A DNA stretch of 64,000 nt from Ignavibacteriales bacterium (lineage in GTDB: Bacteria; Bacteroidota; Ignavibacteria; Ignavibacteriales; Melioribacteraceae), in assembly GCA_020635285.1 (NCBI GenBank), contig JACKAB010000005.1:186001-250000 (forward strand). Direction: 5' to 3'. The notes under the pieces are model-generated. The model had not been told where the DNA came from. It saw only the letters and a program-made list of their open reading frames with translations, and ran no database searches. A program made the position numbers and the translations under genes. The stretch's first letter is position 1; each line of letters opens with the position of its first letter. Shown here one piece after another: positions 9,892 through 20,414 of the stretch.

Positions 9892-11499
9892 ATGATTAAA
9901 AATTTGAACAATATTAAAATAATATTGCTGATGATAATATTATCGTCTGTAGGGAATAATTTATTTGCACAAAAACTCCACAGTGATAACGGTGATGGAA
10001 CATTTACAAATCCGGTTATTGCTGCAGATTTCCCCGATCCCGACGTAATTCTTGTGGATGATACTTATTATATGGTTACCACAACTATGTTTGTTTTCCC
10101 CGGAGTTACTGTAATCAAATCAAAAGATTTAGTTAATTGGGAATATTGCAGTAATGCTGTTCCAAGATTTGATTTTAGCCCTTGCTATAATTTGAATGGT
10201 TGTAAAAGATATGGTCATGGGCAGTGGGCAACGAGTATAAAATATAATAAAGGTAAATTCTATTTATTATTCGTGACTTTAGATGAAGGTGGATTTATAT
10301 GTTCATCAGAAAAAGCTGAAGGCCCTTGGGAAATTAAAAAATTACCGAAAGCATTTTATGATGCTGGATTATTCTTTGATGAAGATGGAAGAATATATGT
10401 CGCTCACGGGTATAATGAAATTAGAATGACGGAAGTTGATGAAAATTTTGCTCCGATAAGTAACGACTCTCTAATTTATGTTGGTGATATTCGTAAAGGA
10501 TTAGAAGGAACGCATGTTTATAAAATTAACGGATACTATTATTTGTATTGTACTTATGGAGGTTTAGACGGAATTCAAGTTGCGCTTCGTTCAAATAATA
10601 TTTACGGTCCATATGAACAAAAAATTGTAATTAGTGAAAAAACACACGGACCAAATTTTGGAATTCATCAGGGAGCATTAATTAAAACTCAGACCGGTGA
10701 ATGGTGGACTATGTTATTTGTTGATAGCGGACCTTTTGGTCGGTTCCCTTCATTGCAACCAGTAACTTGGATTGACGGCTGGCCAATGGTTGGTGTTGAT
10801 GGAAAAGCAGTTGTAACATATAAAAAGCCAAATGTAGGAAAAGATTATCCAATAAAAATATTTCCTACGTCAGATGAGTTTAATACTCATAAGCTAGGAA
10901 TGCAGTGGGGATGGAATCATAATCCCGATTCAGCTAAATGGTCGCTTCTAGAAAATCCCGGTTCACTTAGATTAAAAACTGTTAAAGTTGTTGATAGCTT
11001 ACAAAAAGCTCAAAATACTTTAACACAAAGAATGTTTGCTTATTATTCAGATACGTTAGCCTCAGTTGGAACAACAGAGTTAAATTTTAAAAATATGAAA
11101 GATGGTGATATAGCTGGATTAGCTGTTTTCCAAGACCCATATGCATATATTGGAATAAAAAAGATTAAAAATAAAAAATATGTGATAATGGTTAATAATG
11201 GTAAAATGATTGATTCTTCTGAAGTTAAAGTAGATAAAATTTATTTAAAAGCAAACGCTATATACGGAACTGGCGCTGCTGATATTTTTACCGGGAATGC
11301 TCCAGCTGGAACCGGAAGCGCATTATTTTCATATAGTGTTGATAACAAAAATTTTACAAAAATTGGTGATGAATTAAAAATGAGATTCAGTTTAAAAATA
11401 TTCACCGGAAATAAATTTTGTTTATTCAACTATGCTACAAAGGAACTTGGAGGTTATGTTGATTTCAATTGGTTTAGAACTAGCGCGGAAAAAATTTAA
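9892..11499 (+). CDS. GH43 beta-xylosidase/alpha-L-arabinofuranosidase
   Basis: An intact 535-residue protein with a signal peptide ending LFAQ. The five-bladed GH43 propeller occupies about residues 40-330. The expected triad is visible: base Asp49 in FPDPDVI, pKa-modulating Asp157 in FYDAGLFFDEDGR, and acid Glu205 in EGTHVYKING. A C-terminal concanavalin-like beta-sandwich (from about residue 345) is typical of xylan-active GH43 enzymes and often shapes the active site. It lacks a T9SS tail and so is probably periplasmic. It is likely to hydrolyse xylo- or arabinoxylo-oligosaccharides, but GH43 members differ in specificity and the exact sugar cannot be read from the sequence. Confidence 0.9.
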   Translation: MIKNLNNIKIILLMIILSSVGNNLFAQKLHSDNGDGTFTNPVIAADFPDPDVILVDDTYYMVTTTMFVFPGVTVIKSKDLVNWEYCSNAVPRFDFSPCYNLNGCKRYGHGQWATSIKYNKGKFYLLFVTLDEGGFICSSEKAEGPWEIKKLPKAFYDAGLFFDEDGRIYVAHGYNEIRMTEVDENFAPISNDSLIYVGDIRKGLEGTHVYKINGYYYLYCTYGGLDGIQVALRSNNIYGPYEQKIVISEKTHGPNFGIHQGALIKTQTGEWWTMLFVDSGPFGRFPSLQPVTWIDGWPMVGVDGKAVVTYKKPNVGKDYPIKIFPTSDEFNTHKLGMQWGWNHNPDSAKWSLLENPGSLRLKTVKVVDSLQKAQNTLTQRMFAYYSDTLASVGTTELNFKNMKDGDIAGLAVFQDPYAYIGIKKIKNKKYVIMVNNGKMIDSSEVKVDKIYLKANAIYGTGAADIFTGNAPAGTGSALFSYSVDNKNFTKIGDELKMRFSLKIFTGNKFCLFNYATKELGGYVDFNWFRTSAEKI

Positions 11500-11626
11500 A
11501 ATTTATTTTGGAATAAATTAGTTAATAATTTTTTAATAACATAAATGTAAGGGAAAGATGAAGAATAATATTAAACAAAATCAAAAGTATAAGAAACTTT
11601 TAAGATTGGAATATGGAGAAATCATT

Positions 11627-14196
11627 ATGAATAAAATAATTTTTATTAAAGTTATTGTAGTTGCTCTGGCAATTTTAACAAATATTTCATTTGCACAAAA
11701 TCTAAAACTAAATGAATCAGATTATTTTGAAGCACAAGGCATTAATGTTTTAGTTTTCAGCAATCAATATAATGGAATGTTTTTTGATGAAAAAACTGCT
11801 GGTATTGAGTTAATTCAGCATGGCATTAGAACATCTACAGGAGGGGCAGTAAGATTAGCAAACACACCGGAACAATGGGATTTAGTCCCAATGATGGTTG
11901 ATCGAAAAGTTGATAAAGAAAAAAATAGTATTAATGTTGTTTTAAAATATGAAGAATTCGATTTTACTTCTAAAATTAATGTAATTGCAAAAGATAATGG
12001 TGTGTTGATAAGTGTATATCTAGATACTCCGGTACCAGAAAAACTTGAAGGACGTGCGGGATTTAATTTAGAATTTTTGCCTTCAACGTATTTTGAAAAA
12101 ACATATATGGTTGATGGTAATGGCGGGAATTTCCCAAGATATCCTGCTGGTAATACTACGATTGAATCAATAAAAAATAAAATTACACAGTTTGCTGGTC
12201 ACACAACTTTTGATGATAGAGGACAAGGCGAATTTATTGTTCCGGAGCCATTAGCAAAAGGAAAAACAATTGTTTTATCGCCTGAATGCCCAGAGAGTTT
12301 TGTAACAATAAAAAGTTTAGATGCAGAAATTATGTTATTAGATGGTCGCAATGTTGCACAAAATGGCTGGTTTATTGTAAGAAGCCTTCTTCCAGTTAAT
12401 AAAACTGGAAAAGTTCTTGAGTGGTATCTTGAAGCAAATACAATCCCAAATTGGGTTAGAAAACCAAATATTGGTTTCTCACAAGTTGGCTATACTCCAA
12501 ATCAAGAAAAAGTTGCTGTTATAGAATTAGATAAAAATGATACTCAATTAAATAATGCAAAAGTATTTCAAATTACTTCAGATGGAAAATCTGTTGAGAA
12601 ATTTAATGGTGATGTGATAGAATGGGGAAAATATCTAAGATATAATTATGCAAAATTTGATTTTAGTTCAGTTAAAGAATCCGGAATTTACTATATCCAG
12701 TATGGTGATAACAAAACAAATACTTTTAGAATTAATAAAAATGTTTATGACGATGTTTGGCATCCAACAATGGATGTTTGGTTCCCAGTTCAAATGGATC
12801 ATATGCAAGTAAACGAAGCTTATAGAGTTTGGCACGGAGAGCCTTATAAGGATGATTGTCTTCAAGCGCCGCTTAACCATCAACATTTTGATGGTTATAA
12901 GATGGGAGATACAACAGACACAAAGTATAAACCATATGAAAGAATTCCTAATATGGCAATTGGCGGCTGGTTTGATGCAGGTGATTTTGATATTCAAACC
13001 GGCTCACATAATCATGTTATTTCAAGTTTTATTGATACTTGGGAAAAATTCAAAGTTGAGCGTGATCAAACATTTATAGATCAGAAAACTTGTTATGTGG
13101 ATATTCATCGCCCTGATGGTAAAATCGATATTCTCCAGCAAATTGAGCATGGAACGTTGAACCTTGTTGCACAATGTGAAAATATTGGTCACCCGGTAAT
13201 GGGAATTATAGTTCCAAATTTACATCAATATCATCATCTTGGTGATGCAATGACTGAAACTGATAATCTTCCTTATAATCCAAATTTGAAGCCATATGAA
13301 ACAGACGGAAAATCAAGTGGAACAATGGATGACCGTTGGGCATTCACTACACGATTACCTTTTTTAGATTTTCAAACCGCTGCAACGCTTGCAGAAGCTG
13401 CTCGCACTTTAAAAGGGTATAATGATGATCTTGCAAATCGAAGTTTGACAAATGCAAAAAGGTTATTAGATGAAGCCGATGAAATCCTTAAAAAACCTAT
13501 TAAAGATGATAATCCATGGTGGACAAGATGGGCTAGAGGTGCTGACATTGAGGCGGTTCTTCAATTATATATAACTACAAAAGAGCAAAAATATGCTGAT
13601 AGATTTTCAGAAAAAATATGGGCAATTCTTGAACCACCTAAAATAGATGATCCGCACATTGATCCAAGTTTTTCTTGAGTAGAAGTATTAAAGTAGTTTT
13701 AAAAGCTGTTCCTTATATGGATGGTGAATTCAAAACAAAATTAAGAGATTATGTAATCAAGTATAAAAATTATTTAACAGAGTTAGAAAAGAAAAATCCA
13801 TATGGAATGCCAATAGCAACCGGCGGTTGGGGCGGCAGTGGTAATGTTGTGGCAACTGCAATTACAAATTATTTTGCTTATAAATTATATCCAGATATTA
13901 TGACAAAAGAAGATGTTATAAAAGGGGCAAATTATATTTTTGGATGTCATCCATATTCTAATCTTTCTTTCGTAAGCGCAGTTGGCACTAAATCGAAGAA
14001 AGTTGCTTATGGAAATAACAGAGCAGATTTCACAACAATCGCCGGAGGAATTGTTCCTGGTGTAATGCTGCTCAAACCGGATTTTCTTGAAAACAAAGAT
14101 GATTGGCCTTTCTTGTGGGGAGAAAATGAGGTGACAATCGGCGGTTCAGCTGATTATATTTTCTTGGCAAACGCAGTTAGAGAATTGTTAAAATAA
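11627..14196 (+). CDS. GH9 endoglucanase-type hydrolase, one frameshift
   Basis: A large secreted GH9 protein. I chose ATG 11627 because GGAG lies 8 bases upstream and a signal peptide (ending SFAQ) follows. An N-terminal beta-rich region of about 270 residues has motifs such as NVLVFSNQY and NGGNFPRYP. Next come the CelD_N-type Ig domain (from FSQVGYTPNQ) and the (alpha/alpha)6 GH9 domain. GGWFDAGDFD gives the catalytic Asp pair and WGENEVTIGG near the C-terminus gives the acid Glu. The frame breaks at about 13675, where a TTTTT run precedes TGA, and one base restores the remaining 170 residues. GH9 enzymes cleave beta-1,4-glucans. It is a paralogue of the gene at 24305. Confidence 0.86.
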
Positions 14197-14215
14197 ACTG
14201 AATAGGAATGCTGAT

Positions 14216-15254
14216 ATGAGTTTTCCAAAAATTATTTCATTTACACTTTTGAATGCATGCAATCTCAGATGTAAAATGTGCGGACAGTGGAGTGAAACCG
14301 GATATTTGAAAAATAAAATTGTTGAAGCAAATCCGCAATTAGATTTAGAAGTCTGGAAAAAACTTATTGATGAAATTTCTAAACATAAAATTAGATTCAT
14401 TTTAATTAGGGAGGAGAACCATTTTCTTTCCCCAAATTATGGATTTAATAAAATATGCAAATAGTAAAAATTATTTCTCTCAATTGATACAAATGGAACG
14501 ATGATTGAAAAATATGCTGAAGAACTTGTTCAATTGGGAAATATGCATATTACTTTTTCTGTCGATGGTCCGGAACACATCCATGATGAAGTACGCGGAA
14601 TTGAAGGAAGTTATAAAAAAATTAAAACCAATATTGCTTTATTTAATGAACTTGAGGAAAAATATAACAAACCACTTAGCAAAAGTATTTGTTTTACAAT
14701 TAGTAAATATTCATATCAAGGATTAGGCGAAATGCCAAACGTTGCAAGGAAATGGGAATAAAATCAATCAATATTGTGCCATATTATTTTTTCAATTCTG
14801 AAGTTGGCAAAGAATATGAATTTGAATTAAACGAACTCTTTGATACTCATGCCTATTCATGGAAAGGATTTCAAAATGAAAATTCCGGAATCGATTTTGA
14901 ATTATTTAATGCACAATATGAAAAATATATATTTTCAAAATTAAATGGAATTGAGAATTTTCCTTTTATGCCTTTTACAATAGAAGAGTATAAAGAATGG
15001 TTTGATAATAGTCATACTGTTGTTGGAACAGAAAAATGCATGAATATAGAAAGTCTTATAGATATTCAGCCAAATGGCGATGCTAATTTCTGTATTGATT
15101 TCCCAGATTATGTTTTCGGAAATGTGAAAAATAATTCGATTGAAGAAATATGGAATTCTGAAAAAGCAGAAATGTTTAGAAAGTACAGAAGAAAAAAACA
15201 CTGGCGGTATGTTATCGTTGCGGAGCAAAATATTGCTCTGAAATAAAAGAGTAA
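14216..15254 (+). CDS. Radical SAM/SPASM protein, heavily frameshifted
   Basis: The N-terminus reads LLNACNLRCKMCGQW, a classical CxxxCxxC radical SAM cluster site. A GGEPF-like turn (about 14410), IDTNGT and FSVDGPEHIHDEVRG belong to the same fold. The C-terminus has CMNIESLIDIQPNG, FCIDFPDYVFGN, and after a frame change VCYRCGAKYC, a cysteine-rich SPASM region that would bind extra Fe-S clusters. At least four one-base breaks (about 14410, 14480, 14755, 15195) interrupt the frame. SPASM enzymes usually mature peptides or sulfatases, but no sulfatase or small precursor peptide gene is seen here. Its role in a polysaccharide locus is unknown. It follows GH9 after 19 bases, so it is probably in the same transcript. 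Confidence 0.75.
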
Positions 15255-15383
15255 AAGTATTTTATATTGTAATGAAATTAAAAATAATATTTGATCTTTC
15301 TAAATTATTTGTAAAATACAAAGTTAGAGGAATAATAGCGCTATTATTTTTTCTTGCTAAAGTACAAGTTAAATTTATTTTAG

Positions 15384-15421
15384 AGGTTTAAGAAATACAT
15401 GAACAATTTCTTTTAAACCCT
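15384..15421 (+). terminator. Imperfect hairpin, possible terminator
   Basis: AGGTTTAAGAAAT and the later ATTTCTTTTAAACCCT can pair as an imperfect stem around a short loop. It lies between the radical SAM gene and the DUF362 gene. No clear T-run follows, so it could instead be an mRNA stability or leader element. Confidence 0.35.
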
Positions 15422-15450
15422 AATTGAGACAGATAAATAGAGGAGTAACT

Positions 15451-17818
15451 ATGAATACATTTTTCAAAAGTTTGTAAAAGTTTGTCCAAAAACCGGAAGG
15501 ATTAGAAAGTTTATATTACCAAAAGGTTTTTACAAAATCCTTTTTCCATTTGTTGGTTTGGCAGCACTTGCATGGATTATACTCCGCGTTATTCCAAAAC
15601 CTAGCAGAGCTGCTTATCCTTGTATGAAAGTCGCAACACCTATTGCTTCAAGTTTTGTTATTTGGTTAGTTGGATTAGGAGTATCAATAAAAGCATTTAC
15701 TAGTATGAAATCTGCTTATCTGAACTCTTCATATTTTAGAACCGCAATCTTTCTTGTGATAGGAGTTGTATTCGGAGCAGTTGCATTTAGCCAATATGGA
15801 TTGGAATCATATGCAGGATCGAAAGATAATAAAGTATTTAAACAAGCTGTTTTAGAACCAAACCAGCCAATGGGAACTCCCGTTGGAATATTTCCAGGTA
15901 GAGTTGTTTGGGTTCATGATCCAGCTGCAACAAATGAAAACTGTGATCCAATGGCAGAAGGTCATTCCTATTTTGCGCCAGAAAATACTAATCAAGATGT
16001 GGTGGATGCGATGGTTTCGGAAGTAATTCATTCATTAACCGGGACAACATCAGATTCTTCTGCATGGGACGCTATTTTAAATTCCATAACAATAAACGAG
16101 GAAAAGGTGAAGTTGGATACCAAACCGGTGAAAAAATATTTCTTAAAATAAATGCAACTAGCGCATGGTGGGGTAATTACAATGATGGTGATTTATCAAA
16201 GGTTTATAGTTCATGGGGAGGTGTTAATTCAAATTATGGACTTTCTGAAACAACTCCTCAATTTATGAAAGCTATTCTACGTCAGCTTGTTGATGTTGTG
16301 AGGGTTCTGCAAGAAGATATTTACATTGGGGATCCAATGAAATTTGTCTATAAACATATATATGAATATTTAAGTTCAGACTTTCCTAATATACATTATT
16401 TGGATCATACAGGACATACAAACCTTGGAAGGGAATTAGCTGAGAAAGGCACTGCTCCTTTGGTAAAATATTCTGATAGAGGAACTGTCTTAGTTGATGT
16501 TGCAAATAGTGGGGCCCCAGTATATGAAGATAAATTGTATAAAATATTTGAAGAAATGGAATACATGTTAAATCTACCTCAGATGAAAGGTCATATAAGA
16601 GGTGGTGTAACAATGTTTGCTAAAAATCATTTTGGTTCTCATACACGAGATGGTGCAAATCATTTACATAATGGCTTGATGGATCCGGGTGAAACAGGAT
16701 TATCAAAAAGACCTGGCTATGGATTATATAGAGTACAAGTAGATTTAATGGGACATGAAATATTAGGCGGCAAAAACTTATTTTATATTATGGATGCACT
16801 TTGGGGTACACATCACGAACTAGCTAACCCCCATAAATGGCAAATGGCTCCTTTTAATAATGATTGGACCTCTTCTGTAATAGCATCATTCGATCCTGTC
16901 GCTATAGAATCTGTTGGTTATGATTTTGTTAGAAATGAATTTACTCGTGAAAGATATCCTGAAGGATTTGTTTTTTACAATGGTGATGTTTTAGAAACAA
17001 TACAGGCGGATGGCGTTTGTGATTATCTGAGACAAGCGGCAGATTCTTCTAATTGGCCAGAAGGAATTCAGTATGATCCCGAAAATGATGGTACTTTAAT
17101 TGGAAGTCTGGGTACTCACGAACATTGGAATAATGAAACTGATAAAGAATATTCAAAAAACTTAGGAACTGGTGATGGAATTGAACTAGTAAAAGTAGAA
17201 GGAGTTGTGGTTTCTGTTCTTTCATCTCCATCAGGACTTATTTCTAAGGTTTCAAATGAATCCAATGTTGAACTTAGTTGGACCGATAATTCAAATGAAG
17301 AAGAAGGTTTTATTATTGAAAGAAAAGAAAATTCTGATAATGCTGAATATATTGTTTTAGATACAGTTGCAGCTAATCAAACTTCATATACAGATACTAC
17401 CGATAAAATAGTCTCAAGTTATTATTATAGAGTACGAGCATATAACTTATCACTAAATTCTGAATATACTGATGAGATTTTAGTTAATAATTTAGTGGTT
17501 GTTAGTGTTAGAGAAGAAACAATTTCAAATAACTTTCAATTAAACCAGAATTATCCAAACCCTTTCAATCCCTCAACGACTATTTCTTTTGCTCTTAATG
17601 AAGGATCAGATGTAAAACTTGAGATTTATGATGCACTAGGCAGGTTGGTCAAAGTATTGGTTGATGAAAAACTTTCATCTGGTACATATAGTCTCGATTG
17701 GAATAGTACTAATTATGTCGAATCACCAGTTGGTAGTGGTATCTATATTTATAAGATCACCGCTAATATTGATAATAAACTTTACTCTGAATCTAGAAAA
17801 ATGATATTGGTTAAATAA
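15451..17818 (+). CDS. DUF362 protein with T9SS sorting tail, frameshifted
   Basis: ATG 15451 is preceded by a strong ribosome site (GAGGAG, 7 bases upstream). After a frame break at about 15475 the protein has three hydrophobic segments (about 15535-15800, including VGLAALAWIILRVI and FLVIGVVFGAVAF). Next comes the DUF362 core with GIFPGRVVWVHDP, HLHNGLMDPGETGLSKRPGY and SFDPVAIESVGYDFV. A second break lies at about 16080. A fibronectin III domain (about 17215-17500) and a T9SS type A tail (LNQNYPNPFNPSTT, about 17540-17815) close it. DUF362 has no settled function, and some family members are found fused to ferredoxin domains. N-terminal membrane helices together with a T9SS tail are an unusual combination. 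Confidence 0.78.
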
Positions 17819-17819
17819 A

Positions 17820-19126
17820 ATGAATAAATTAAAATTATTGTCCCTAGTGTTTTTAATATTGTCAGTTAACTATTCATTTGCACAAACATGGAAATCTTTT
17901 ACATCTTCAAATAGTGGATTGCCAAATAACATTGTTAATTCAATTGCTGTAAGTAACGATGGCACTATCTGGTTTGCAACAGATAGTGGACTTGCAGCAT
18001 ATAAGAATGACGTTTGGCAAGTGTTTACAGATGAGTCTTTATTGAGTGTTAATAAGCTCAATACAGTTTCATTCCTTCCTTTTGATTCAAAAGATATTTG
18101 GGTCGGATCGGATTCCGGTTTAGTAGTCTTTAATGTTGATTCCACAGAAATTATTGGAGACCCTGTTTATATAAATCGAGAAAATAATTCAATTTTATCT
18201 GATACAGTGAACAGTGCAGAATTGGATGGATTTTCTAATAATTGGATAGGAACTGCAAAAGGTTTATCTGTTATCACAGAAAAGAATGTTTATAATTTTA
18301 ATGAAGCTAACGGCTTAGAAAGCAGTAAAGTAAGCGCATTAAAAGTGCTGCCAGATGATTGGGTGCATATTGCTACTGAAGGTGGTGGTGTAAGCAGATT
18401 GAAATATAACGGTGTCGATGGAATTACATCTGCATCAAGGATAGAAAACTCATGGAGTGCATTACCTTCGGATACTGTTCTTACAATTTATGTTACTGAT
18501 GATACTCTTTATTGGTATGGAACTACAAAAGGAGCGGCTACTTTTTTTGGAGAAAATTCTAAAAGCAACAATTGGTGGGTGTATAATACTTTTTCAAGTG
18601 AAATAATTGATAATTATGTTAGGGCAATAGTTAGAGATAACGAAGGGAACATGTGGTTTGGTACTAAAAAAGGTCTATCAAAATTATCAAGATAAAAATT
18701 CTTGGGAATCATTTACAAGAAGAAGATGGATTAATCAGTAATAATATATTTGATATTAAAAGTTGAAAAAAAATAATATTTGGATAGCTACAGACAAAGG
18801 AGTTTCATTTATATCCAATAATCCAAGCGCTGTTGAAGAACAAAATAAAACTGATTATAAAATTAATTTAACAAATTATCCTAATCCATTTAATCCAGAA
18901 ACAAATATTGAATATACAATATTCCGATAAAGCAAGTAAAAGTTCAAATTAGAAGTTTATAATAATATTGGGAAAATTGATGAAATTTTTGTTGATAGAA
19001 AACAAAATAGCGGTAATTATCAGGATTAAATTTTATTCAAAGAATATACCAGGTCTAGGAATTTATTTCTGCCGTTTAACAACTGATAAGGTTAAGTTTA
19101 CGAAGAAAATGGTTTTATTAAAATAA
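17820..19126 (+). CDS. Two-component-sensor-like beta-propeller with T9SS tail, frameshifted
   Basis: It starts one base after the DUF362 stop, suggesting translational coupling. A signal peptide (ending SFAQ) precedes repeated Reg_prop blades: DGTIWFATDSGLAAY, KDIWVGSDSGLVVF, NNWIGTAKGLSVI, NMWFGTKKGLSKL and NIWIATDKGVSFI. Such blades form the sensor of hybrid two-component systems, but no kinase follows. Instead the frame-corrected C-terminus reads LTNYPNPFNPETNIEYTI and ends GIYFCRLTTDKVKFTKKMV, a T9SS sorting domain. Breaks occur at about 18695, 18765, 18930 and 19028. It is therefore likely to be a secreted or surface propeller rather than a regulator; its ligand is unknown. Confidence 0.72.
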
Positions 19127-19200
19127 AATGAATCTATTATTAATTATTTGAAAAAATCATTAATCATGCTTTTATTGAAATAAATAATATTGAAGGGAAA

Positions 19201-20396
19201 ATGTTAGTAAAAAGAGATTTACAAATGTTATAATTTTATTTTCTTTTTATTCTCATACTGTCTCAATCGAAGATAATTTCTCAATCCTTACTTGACACTA
19301 ACGCAAAAGTTGAAGAAATAACTTCTGGAATACAACAACCTGAAGGACCAATTTGGTCAGATAGTCTTGGTTTATTGTTCTCAGATATTAAAGGAAATAT
19401 TATATATAAATGGACAGAGGGAAAAGGTAAGGAAATTTATTTAAATCCATCTGATAGCACAAATGGGTTAACTTATGATCTAAACGGCAATTTAATTGCT
19501 GGTCAAATGGGAAAAAGAAGGATTGTTCGTTTCGAAAGAATGGAACACAAACCTCACTTGCAGATAATTATGAAGGTAAGAAATTTAATAGTCCAAATGA
19601 TTTAGTTGTTAAATCTGATGGGGCAATTTTTTTCACTGATCCCGATTTTAATATTCCTCAAGGTCAGCAAAAAGAACTATCATTTAATGGAATTTATAGA
19701 ATCAGCCCTTCAGGGAATATACAATTTCTTGATAAATTAGCATTACCGAATGGAATATGTTTTTCTCTTGATGAAACAAAACTTTATGTTAACGATTCGC
19801 AGGAACATAAAATATATGTTTGGGATGTGGTTAACGATTCTACAATAACTAATAAAAAATTATTTTTTACTATACCAATCTTTTTTGGTTATGCCGATGG
19901 AATGAAGATTGACACTTCTGGAAATATATATTGTACTTGTTCAAATGCTGTTTGGATTATTTCACCTGCTGGTGAACAAATAGGAAAGATAGAACTGCCG
20001 GTAAATAATTCAGCATCAAATTGTACTTGGGGCGACAACGATAGGAAAACCTTATTTATAACAGCTGGCAAATCTGTTTATAAAATACGACCACTTCTTA
20101 CAGGAATAAAAAATCAAAGTTCAACATTACCTGAAAAAATACTGCTTTATCAAAACTATCCTAATCCTTTTAATCCTACAACAAGTATAAATTATTCTTT
20201 GCCAAAGAAAAGTTACATTTCATTAAAAGTGTTTAATCTTTTAGGTAAAGAAGTAAAAACTTTATATGAAGGTATTAGAGAAGCTGGTGATTACACATCA
20301 ACATTTAGCGGAAAAAGATTATCAAGCGGCGTATATTATTATAGGTTGGAATCTGAAAATTTTAATGGTACAAAGAAATTACTCATAATTAAATAA
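19201..20396 (+). CDS. SMP-30/gluconolactonase-like protein with T9SS tail, frameshifted
   Basis: A six-bladed propeller of the SMP-30/gluconolactonase/LRE family: QPEGPIWSDSLGLLFSDIKG supplies the metal-binding Glu, then SPNDLVVKSDGAIFFTDPDF and LPNGICFSLDETKLYVNDSQ. The C-terminus (from LLYQNYPNPFNPTTS, about 20150) is a T9SS type A tail ending in KKLLIIK. A hydrophobic signal-like segment at 19234-19280 is out of frame with the first ATG (19201) because of an indel near 19230. A second break is at about 19540. Family members hydrolyse sugar lactones. Here an extracellular lactonase acting on oxidised oligosaccharides is plausible but unproven. Confidence 0.78.
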
Positions 20397-20414
20397 ACTT
20401 TAATGGAGTTGAAA

